From: Acanthaster planci | Lineage: Eukaryota; Echinodermata; Asteroidea; Valvatida; Acanthasteridae | Direction: 5' to 3' | Assembly (NCBI RefSeq): GCF_001949145.1 | Contig: NW_019091365.1 | Location: forward strand, 488,025-507,089 | Length of the DNA: 19,065 nt | Part shown: positions 16,401-19,065 of the stretch, one piece after another | Numbering within the stretch: the stretch's first letter is position 1 | Layout of the letters: each line of letters starts with the position of its first letter | Translations under genes and position numbers: made by a program | Notes under the pieces: generated by a model | Database searches by the model: none | Seen by the model: only the letters and a program-made list of their open reading frames with translations | Told to the model about the DNA's origin: nothing

Positions 16401-19017
16401 AGCTAAAGTCGAGTCAAATGGCCCACTTTTGCTGTGGAAAGGAAATTGCCAAGTAGCCCGTGGCTTTTCCTGGCTTAATTGCATCCGTGGTGCGTAATAC
16501 ACGGAAAAAAAGATGAAAAATGTTGAAAAAAAGGTGGTTACTCCACGGAAAACATTGGGGGATGAAGTTTGCAACCCTTTGCTCCACCCACGTGGTAGAG
16601 GCTCAAGCCTTAGTACATGACGGTCCTCAGGCAGAGAGCCGGCAATGCCAGTTTCTGCATTCTGACTCGTTCTCGGATACAGCTTGAGTAGTTTCTGTCC
16701 TGGGCTTGGAATACTGACCCCTCTTGTTTAGTGAGTCGCTCGTATCAGCAGTATGAGCACTCTTTAATGTAGCACTGCTTACTTGGGAGATGTGTTCATT
16801 CCAACATGTTTGAAGTGTTCAGGTTTAGCCCCCATCCGCCCCAAAGTTGAACCTGGACATCAAGTGGGCTACAATTTAGTGAGAATTTCTGTCTGTAAAG
16901 CTGCTAAGTAACTCCCTCGGGACCTGCAGTCAATGTTAGCTAGATTAAGTACAAATTGCTGCAGATATAAAGTCGAAATGTTGTCGCTGCTCTTTCCTTT
17001 CAGGATAATGAAGCCATCAATGGAACATTTAGTTACCTTGAGTGGTTTGGTCTGAGACAGACTAATAGTTTTCCAGCATACATCATTGTAAGTATCTCCA
17101 CATTGTCTAGTCAGGTTACCTTGAGTGTAAGGATGAATCCATTACGCGTTTTCAGTGTGAAAACTTGCCAGAAAGTTTCTCTATTTAATAAATTTGAGCC
17201 AACTAAAGTTCTCATTTGACTCGAGTGTTGATATTCAGTTCAACTTTAAATTTTAGTAGTTGGTTTTGTTCAAATTTTATCTGTCTGTTAAACAAAACTC
17301 AGGTATGAGTTCATCGAAAGCAATGAAAATGAGGCTGAACTTTTGGACCATTAACCTATTTTTTGTAAGCAAAAGTTGTGTACATAACAAGTTTATGAAA
17401 ATGGGCCCCTGGAAGTGTGCAACATAAATATTTTGTTAAAGGGTTTGTGACACAAATGTTACTTTCTGAAATATTTGGCAGTGTTTTGGCGGTTATCGGG
17501 AACCCCTTTTGGGTGAGCTTGTCGAAGAGTGCATCTTTTCAAGCATTATTCAAATTTCCAGGCTTCCCCTGAGAAATGAGGGTGCAGTTGCCATGATGTT
17601 GTAAGAGGAAGACACGTTTGGCTGGTTTCTGTCCAAAATGCTAACCTAAACTTTAGCTCATTGAAAATATTGTTTAGAAACTATGCTGGTAGACCACTGT
17701 CGTGTACTGAAACAACGGACACCAGGGGTGCGTTCACGCGGTTACTCCTGTTAACATGAGTAGGATGCGTGCGCATTACACTCGGGTGCAGGAGTATACT
17801 CCCCTCTAGCGAGAGTATACTCTCACTGACCCTCGGGTCGTTCGAGTCGTTCAAGCGCTTAGGAGTATACTCGTATTAATGCACCCTAAGAGTTGAGAAA
17901 ATTTCAGACAACAAGACAAGCAAAATTTAGACAAATGCTTTTGCTGAAGTATCTTTAAATATTGAGGTTTCCTCCAAAAATGATCTTACACTTTTGCTCA
18001 CAAAATGCAAATTTGCATCATCATAAAAAATCCAAAAGGGCTTCTCAGTGCCCTAAAAGCAGCCGAATGAAAAAAAAAAATTTTATAGGATGCAAAGGTA
18101 AAAGATGACCTTGTGTACATGTAGGTCCTTTAAACACCAACCTCCTCGTGAGTCTTGTTCCCTATGATCTTGTTTCTAGGGTTACGTGTTCATCATCCTG
18201 ATGATGATCCTGTGGTACGCAGCCCAGCTTCGTCAGGAGCACTACCGCAACATCAACAACCTGGAGAGGCCCAAGCAGAAGATCGTCTTCGAGGAGGTCA
18301 AGCGAGAGCAGGCCGACGAGGGGCTGGTGAATTGCATGAAATTCCTGGCCAACTACTGCTTCTACAAGTACGGGCTGGAGGTAAGGGTGCCGCCATTTTC
18401 CGTTGAATGTACCTGTTCCTGTCAAGCACTTCCGAAGTACTTTGTTGACCAAAACAATGATTACTTTCAAAATGTCTGTCGTGAAGGCCTGCTCTGTGTA
18501 GGATTCTGAATGGTCCAAAGTTTTTAATATCTGTTTCTAAGTATGTATTATCCAGTGTCTGTACTATGCAGTTTTATCAACACCAAACTATATCAATATC
18601 TTGCAGTTAACCTTTCTCAACAAAGTACTCAACTGTGACTTTTGAACGTGAATATGCGCACATTTTGCTCGTGTTTGTGCTAAATGCCGCTCATTGTTGA
18701 TGTCATAAGATTAGGTCCATGATTGGTTGCATGTTCAGTGATGATTACGATTATTTTTTAAGTGTTAAGTTCAACTGACAGACGCAGTTCTTTGACTCTG
18801 CCCGTCTCGTCCCAGATGTGCTACATCACCACGGTGATCGTAGCGGCAGTCCGCCTGGACGTCTTGTCAGTCATCTACATGGTGCTGTTGCTGTGCCTCA
18901 TCTTCCTGCGGCGGAAGACCGTCTCCTACCTCTGGCCGTTCTACACCATCCTCCTCCTGTGCCTCCTCTTGTTGACCTACGCCCTCTCCCTGGGCCTGCC
19001 GCCCATGTTCTGCTTCG
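4427..19017 (+). CDS. Piezo: PIEZO-type mechanosensitive ion channel, partial (13 exons, about 707 residues)
   Basis: Join of 4427-4483, 9305-9523, 9978-10250, 11299-11440, 11729-11940, 12415-12563, 13439-13591, 14631-14731, 15267-15421, 16159-16332, 17004-17087, 18180-18380 and 18816-19017. Every junction is GT-AG, and the reading frame stays open through all 13 exons (2122 nt). PIEZO proteins are very large plasma-membrane channels, usually well over 2000 residues, that form trimers and pass cations when membrane tension rises. The blades sense tension; the pore lies at the C-terminus and is not in this window. The identification rests on collinear family motifs: VWSITYHSWLTFVLLLW, YQFEDFPGYW, DLGLREYDVSELF, EWFGLRQ, QEHYR, FYKYGLE and GLPPMFC. 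I recall all of these in nearly the same order in vertebrate PIEZO1 and PIEZO2. The gene runs off both window ends: the first exon enters in phase 0 and the last leaves in phase 1. Whether it corresponds to PIEZO1 or PIEZO2 cannot be said, because many invertebrates have a single gene. Confidence 0.93.
7247..7378. mobile_element. Palindromic foldback element (42-43 nt arms)
   Basis: The left arm 7247-7288 (TTCACAATAGTGCGCCTCCA, then AGAGTTT...CATTGGCCAA) is nearly the exact reverse complement of the right arm 7336-7378, with one single-base indel and one substitution. The 47-nt centre carries a direct repeat GCGCACTGGG at 7303-7312 and 7325-7334. Open frames reported on both strands here give similar peptides simply because the DNA is self-complementary. 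The structure fits a MITE or a foldback DNA transposon remnant. No clear target-site duplication is visible; ATGGCCGGT is repeated just outside the right arm. Confidence 0.65.
7599..7618. repeat. GT dinucleotide microsatellite, (GT)10
   Basis: Ten uninterrupted GT units inside the 4.8-kb intron. Such a run is expected to vary in length between individuals. No other role is visible. Confidence 0.9.
8482..8547. repeat. Three tandem 22-bp units, each an imperfect palindrome
   Basis: Units 8482-8503, 8504-8525 and 8526-8547 share the core ATATTGCC/GGGCAATA. Each is centred on a dyad (TTGCC-AG-GGCAA, TTGCC-TG-GGCAA, TTGCC-CG-GGCAA), with centres at 8490.5, 8512.5 and 8534.5. The spacing is therefore exactly 22 bp and only the central dinucleotide and the flanks vary. 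The first unit extends one base left into a 20-bp dyad, GATATTGCC-AG-GGCAATATC (8481-8500). Confidence 0.85.
9305..9523 (+). CDS. Piezo: Piezo exon b (acidic linker and start of a transmembrane helix)
   Basis: Acceptor CCACCCTCAG at 9295-9304; donor ATG|GTTAGTG at 9521-9530; phase 0 at both ends; 73 residues. It begins RLMDESGPSYQSMEP, followed by an Ala/Gly/Glu-rich disordered stretch (GSREGAEEGAE) and then MSPFATMVAYVTKQCYIGAL, which enters a membrane helix ending LILMM. The family has a charged, poorly conserved linker just before the conserved MMxWSITYHSW helix, and this exon ends exactly with MM. The internal ATG at 9311 is not needed as a start because the frame is open back to the acceptor. 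Confidence 0.9.
9524..9977 (+). other. Piezo intron, 454 bp
   Basis: GTTAGTG donor and CCCCACAG acceptor. The interior is non-coding. The open frame at 9812-10156 is a shifted reading that runs into the next exon in the wrong frame. No repeat or regulatory element is recognised. Confidence 0.85.
9978..10250 (+). CDS. Piezo: Piezo exon c (conserved VWSITYHSWLTFVLLLW helix)
   Basis: Acceptor CCCCACAG at 9970-9977; donor CTCCAG|GTTGG; phase 0/0; 91 residues. It opens with VWSITYHSWLTFVLLLW, one of the most recognisable stretches of PIEZO blades; with the previous exon it reads MMVWSITYHSW. This helix continues to about residue 25 of the exon (LLIWII). A second helix follows near residues 35-55 (SSPLLVIYCEGLLLIQFVYGL), then a polar loop (DLNDSELPSVTKDGINLAEIGL) and the MKFMYPC region preceding the next helix. 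The conserved spacing to YPC also matches what I know of vertebrate PIEZO1. Confidence 0.96.
10251..11298 (+). other. Piezo intron, 1048 bp, with a minisatellite
   Basis: The intron is dominated by the 21-bp tandem repeat at 10664-11064. Outside it I see only AT-rich non-coding sequence and a pyrimidine-rich 3' end (TTTTTTTTTCCAG near 11245, then the used acceptor GTGTTTCAG at 11290-11298). Conceptual translations of the repeat (10662-11087 and 10673-11101) are frame artefacts. Confidence 0.85.
10664..11064. repeat. 21-bp minisatellite, about 18-19 copies
   Basis: The consensus unit is GGTTTTAAGGGGTCTCSGGAT, repeated head to tail. Substitutions cluster in the last few bases (CCGGAT, CGGGAT, TGGGAT, CGTGGT, CAGGTT). 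The final three complete copies share the CAGGTT variant, and CCGGAT or CCAGAT copies are clustered in the middle, showing local homogenisation. The repeat sits entirely inside an intron. Because 21 is a multiple of three and the unit lacks stops in two frames, it yields two overlapping open frames of about 140 codons (heptads such as GSPDGFK). I do not regard these as genes. Confidence 0.92.
11299..11440 (+). CDS. Piezo: Piezo exon d (LLYTVMLWLTLRQF helix and linker)
   Basis: Acceptor GTGTTTCAG at 11290-11298; donor CAGG|GTAAGAGG; enters phase 0 and leaves phase 1; 47 complete codons plus one base. It begins LLYTVMLWLTLRQFLRERR: a transmembrane helix ending in the LRQF motif, then a basic patch. 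The family has a matching helix ending LLRQ in this place. The rest (LAKLSVNSEGIVLQPFGVIF, then SNPDEEMQ) is a polar intracellular linker, expected to be poorly conserved. Confidence 0.92.
11441..11728 (+). other. Piezo intron, 288 bp (shortest in the window)
   Basis: GTAAGAGG donor and TTTCACCGCAG acceptor; phase 1. No repeats or other features seen. Confidence 0.85.
11729..11940 (+). CDS. Piezo: Piezo exon e (KYWILLVMAMFL and YMGLFLL helices)
   Basis: Acceptor CACCGCAG at 11721-11728; donor TTCTTG|GTGAGGAC; enters phase 1 and leaves phase 0. It starts with an acidic linker (IEDAREGGDFPDRGDSETM), then VIGNTVLGIFSKYWILLVMA leads into a membrane helix (about residues 35-52 of the exon). A short break (HSVDIFK) separates it from a second helix, IIYMGLFLLIANMFL. 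The order KYWI, then V/I-rich helix, then K-I-V/I-YM-x-LFLL agrees with vertebrate PIEZO1. The minus-strand open frame over the same bases (11674-11952) is a shadow. Confidence 0.94.
11941..12414 (+). other. Piezo intron, 474 bp
   Basis: GTGAGGAC donor and a long T-rich tract before TTCTTCCAG. Non-coding; no clear element recognised. Confidence 0.85.
12415..12563 (+). CDS. Piezo: Piezo exon f (YQFEDFPGYW motif)
   Basis: Acceptor TTCTTCCAG at 12406-12414; donor AAAGT|GTAAGC; enters phase 0 and leaves phase 2. It encodes WSFTLFRGLVWIFLWLVVLY, then a helix through SIAVLVMIYTY, then the conserved loop YQFEDFPGYW (vertebrate PIEZO1 has a very similar F-Q-F-Q-DFP-x-YW). The end is NGTGISLK plus two bases of a Val codon. 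A second possible donor two bases upstream (GTGTAAG at 12562) would put exon g into a frame with an early stop, which fixes the boundary. The NGT sequon may be glycosylated if the loop is extracellular. Confidence 0.95.
12564..13438 (+). other. Piezo intron, 875 bp, with an inverted-repeat element
   Basis: GTAAGC donor and TTTGATTTCAG acceptor. It contains the inverted repeat 13116-13359 in its 3' third, ending about 80 bp before the acceptor. The open frame at 12603-12926 resembles nothing I know. Confidence 0.85.
13116..13359. mobile_element. Putative MITE with 27-nt terminal inverted repeats, 244 bp
   Basis: 13116-13142 (AGGGTAATTCCAGAAATAAG, then GGGTCCA) is the reverse complement of 13333-13359 at 25 of 27 positions; the only difference is TT versus AA. 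The body of about 190 bp is AT-rich and non-coding. The size and structure fit a non-autonomous DNA transposon. No target-site duplication is evident, so the real element may be slightly longer. Confidence 0.6.
13439..13591 (+). CDS. Piezo: Piezo exon g (DLGLREYDVSELF motif, HYFH)
   Basis: Acceptor GATTTCAG at 13431-13438; donor TACAA|GTAAGC; phase 2 at both ends. With the carried bases it reads VLEDLGLREYDVSELFLNLL, then IPTAFIIIVMVYLHYFHSKF and MDITKIEQSGY. The DLGL-x-x-[YF]-x-VSELF block and the later LHYFH-x-x-FM are close to vertebrate PIEZO1. The segment IPTAFIIIVMVYL is a transmembrane helix, and the end starts a cytosolic linker. Confidence 0.95.
13930..13943. repeat. Perfect 14-bp palindrome GCGGCTATAGCCGC
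   Basis: A perfect dyad in otherwise AT-rich intron, set in CTTCGCGCTGGGAAGCGGCT and followed by AT-rich sequence. It may mark one end of a dispersed repeat, but no partner end is found. Confidence 0.7.
14161..14261. repeat. Nested inverted repeats around GGCATGTGGC
   Basis: GAGCCACATGCCACCG at 14161-14176 is nearly the reverse complement of CGGTTTGGCATGTGGCC at 14245-14261. In addition GGCCACAAACCG (14225-14236) can pair with CGGTTT (14245-14250) and GTGGCC (14256-14261) around an 8-nt loop. The same 3' arm can therefore pair with two different 5' arms. Probably part of an unrecognised repeat. Confidence 0.5.
14631..14731 (+). CDS. Piezo: Piezo exon h (acidic linker, 101 nt)
   Basis: Acceptor CTGATCAG at 14623-14630; donor AAAG|GTATGACG; enters phase 2 and leaves phase 1. 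Reading on from the AA of the previous exon gives KPSKIKEEDVEGEVGAAGEE, then GGDETDRASHISKK. No membrane segment is present. In vertebrate PIEZO1 the same place, between the LHYFH helix and the next helices, is a long Glu/Gln-rich linker, so an acidic, divergent linker fits. The exon is too short to stand out as an open frame and was placed by phase and splice sites. SHISKK offers a possible basophilic phosphosite, which is speculation. Confidence 0.85.
14732..15266 (+). other. Piezo intron, 535 bp
   Basis: GTATGACG donor and TTTGTGTTCAG acceptor. It contains a probable retrotransposon tail (14830-15000). The remainder is AT-rich and featureless. Confidence 0.8.
14830..15000 (+). mobile_element. 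Probable 3' end of a SINE/LINE-like retrotransposon
   Basis: The sequence runs from a moderately GC-rich stretch (GGCTGCCCGAGGCGCC) to a tail reading GCACTTTATAAATGAATAAA, then an (ATT)n run at 14989-15000. A compact 3' end of the form GCxCTTTATAAAT followed by short tandem ATT repeats is typical of many non-LTR retrotransposon 3' ends in animals. The family cannot be named and the 5' boundary is arbitrary. Confidence 0.4.
15267..15421 (+). CDS. Piezo: Piezo exon i (LEIHMSKVVLFTI helix)
   Basis: Acceptor TGTGTTCAG at 15258-15266; donor AGGGAG|GTAAATG; enters phase 1 and leaves phase 0. Joined, it reads DKTHSQLKLYVKYISIICKT, then YYDRAAAILWRCLEIHMSKV and VLFTIIMVVTRE. The block LEIHMSKVVLF corresponds to LELHVFKLVALY in vertebrate PIEZO1, followed by the same position K/R-E before the next helix. 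The first half is amphipathic and probably lies along the membrane. VVLFTIIMVV is a transmembrane helix that continues into the next exon. Confidence 0.94.
15422..16158 (+). other. Piezo intron, 737 bp
   Basis: GTAAATG donor and TGCTTGCAG acceptor; includes the hairpin 15762-15814. Otherwise AT-rich and non-coding. Confidence 0.85.
15762..15814. repeat. Hairpin of the GGAGGATTT family (20-nt arms)
   Basis: 15762-15781 pairs with 15795-15814 at 18 of 20 positions around a 13-nt loop (CCAAACTGCCGGT). The arm sequence, CCTCMAWCCTYCAAAATCCT, shares its core with the repeats at 2336-2710 in a different intron, so the two probably derive from one dispersed element. Confidence 0.65.
16159..16332 (+). 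CDS. Piezo: Piezo exon j (two helices and an NCT sequon)
   Basis: Acceptor TGCTTGCAG at 16150-16158; donor TGCACG|GTAAGTGG; phase 0/0; 58 residues. It starts MTAANGLLVLLIFLVMPLPW, a helix ending at a Pro-rich turn. FTRCMFLLAALWVSIVIFVK follows, then MVFQLDLMPMERFATNCT. The order of helix, P-x-P, helix with V/I-I-x-x-K-M, F/YQL and finally S/TNCT matches vertebrate PIEZO1, where NCT is also found at this point. The NCT sequon would face outside. The first Met is internal, not a start. Confidence 0.94.
16333..17003 (+). other. Piezo intron, 671 bp
   Basis: GTAAGTGG donor and CTTTCCTTTCAG acceptor. The open minus-strand frame 16122-16574 covers exon j and this intron and is a shadow. No repeat recognised. 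Confidence 0.85.
17004..17087 (+). CDS. Piezo: Piezo exon k (84 nt, EWFGLRQ loop)
   Basis: Acceptor TTTCCTTTCAG at 16993-17003; donor CATCATT|GTAAGTATC; phase 0/0; 28 residues. It reads DNEAINGTFSYLEWFGLRQT followed by NSFPAYII. EWFGLRQ corresponds to NWFGVRK of vertebrate PIEZO1. NGT is a second N-glycosylation sequon close to the NCT of the previous exon, again as in vertebrates, where this loop is longer and also carries two sequons. The end starts the next membrane helix. Too short to appear as a long open frame; found by phase and motif. Confidence 0.9.
17088..18179 (+). other. Piezo intron, 1092 bp
   Basis: GTAAGTATC donor and CTTGTTTCTAG acceptor. It contains a MITE-like element (17726-17886) and an A run near 18070. 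The rest is AT-rich and non-coding. Confidence 0.85.
17726..17886. mobile_element. MITE-like element, 161 bp, with GGGTGC termini
   Basis: The left end GGGTGCGTTCACGCGGTTAC-TCCT (17726-17749) is an imperfect inverted copy of the right end 17861-17886 (reverse complement GGGTGCATTAATACGAGTAT, then ACTCCT). The body contains three exact copies of the palindrome GAGTATACTC (17792-17801, 17813-17822, 17863-17872) and two CTCGGGT motifs. It is GC-richer than the surrounding intron. No target-site duplication is obvious, so the class is not assigned. Confidence 0.6.
18180..18380 (+). CDS. Piezo: Piezo exon l (QEHYR and FYKYGLE motifs)
   Basis: Acceptor TTGTTTCTAG at 18170-18179; donor CTGGAG|GTAAGG; phase 0/0; 67 residues. 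GYVFIILMMILWYAAQLRQE is a helix followed by QEHYRNINNLERPKQKIVFE, a charged amphipathic stretch, and EVKREQADEGLVNCMKFLAN, then YCFYKYGLE. QEHYR and FYK-[YF]-GLE are identical or nearly so in vertebrate PIEZO1. The charged middle is probably a cytosolic helix lying along the membrane between two bundles. Confidence 0.96.
18381..18815 (+). other. Piezo intron, 435 bp
   Basis: GTAAGG donor and TCTCGTCCCAG acceptor. AT-rich; no other feature seen. Confidence 0.85.
18816..19017 (+). CDS. Piezo: Piezo exon m (last exon in window, GLPPMFC motif)
   Basis: Acceptor CGTCCCAG at 18808-18815; donor TTCG|GTGAGTGC; enters phase 0 and leaves phase 1; 67 codons plus one base. It encodes MCYITTVIVAAVRLDVLSVI, YMVLLLCLIFLRRKTVSYLW and PFYTILLLCLLLLTYALSLG, then LPPMFCF. 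That is three hydrophobic helices with an RRK patch between the second and third. Vertebrate PIEZO1 has the corresponding C-LG-MPPALC ending. The true frame stays open to the window end; the shorter open frame at 18818-19021 is a shifted shadow. The gene continues beyond the window. Confidence 0.94.
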
Positions 19018-19065
19018 GTGAGTGCTGGACGTCGACACTCATCACATCTGCCAAGTCACGCCCAC
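19018..19065 (+). other. Start of the next Piezo intron
   Basis: GTGAGTGC is a near-consensus donor. Only 48 bases are visible. Confidence 0.85.

Noticed and set aside
16122-16574. 150-codon minus-strand open frame
   Set aside because: It is antisense to Piezo exon j and its flanking introns, has no family resemblance and no splice or promoter support.
18162-18518. 118-codon minus-strand open frame
   Set aside because: Shadow of Piezo exon l, whose plus-strand frame carries the QEHYR and FYKYGLE motifs.

Overview
The window is a piece of a eukaryotic nuclear genome carrying one interrupted protein-coding gene on the + strand. I identify it as a PIEZO mechanosensitive cation channel, from conserved family wording across consecutive exons: MM|VWSITYHSWLTFVLLLW across one splice junction, then LRQF, KYWI, YQFEDFPGYW, DLGLREYDVSELF, HYFH, NCT, EWFGLRQ, QEHYR, FYKYGLE and GLPPMFC. 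I place 13 exons between 4427 and 19017. They encode about 707 residues, with matching intron phases at every junction and GT-AG ends throughout. The gene is partial at both ends. Neither the start region nor the pore and C-terminal domain is here; this is part of the N-terminal half, the curved transmembrane 'blade'.

Layout: 1-4426 is intron without a recognisable exon. A 57-nt exon at 4427-4483 encodes a very basic linker, followed by a 4.8-kb intron. From 9305 to 19017 there are 12 exons of 84-273 nt separated by introns of about 0.3-1.1 kb. The exons are GC-rich and hydrophobic; the introns are AT-rich.

The encoded segment alternates transmembrane helix bundles with charged linkers: a basic then acidic linker (4427 exon and 9305 exon), a first run of helices (9305-13591), an acidic linker (14631 exon), a second run of helices with a loop carrying two N-glycosylation sequons (15267-17087), an amphipathic charged stretch (18180 exon) and further helices (18816 exon). 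This fits the repeated four-helix units of PIEZO blades.

The introns are rich in short palindromic or inverted-repeat elements that look like non-autonomous DNA transposons (3161-3649, 7247-7378, 13116-13359, 15762-15814, 17726-17886). They also hold a 21-bp minisatellite (10664-11064), a triplet of 22-bp palindromic units (8482-8547), a GT microsatellite and a probable retrotransposon tail. The 8-mer TACATGTA occurs 12 times by hand count. Gene structure, protein divergence from vertebrate PIEZO and this repeat style suggest an aquatic invertebrate, perhaps a deuterostome such as an echinoderm, hemichordate or amphioxus; the species is a guess. I see no tRNA, rRNA, bacterial feature, CRISPR array or second gene, and no evidence of an entirely new system.
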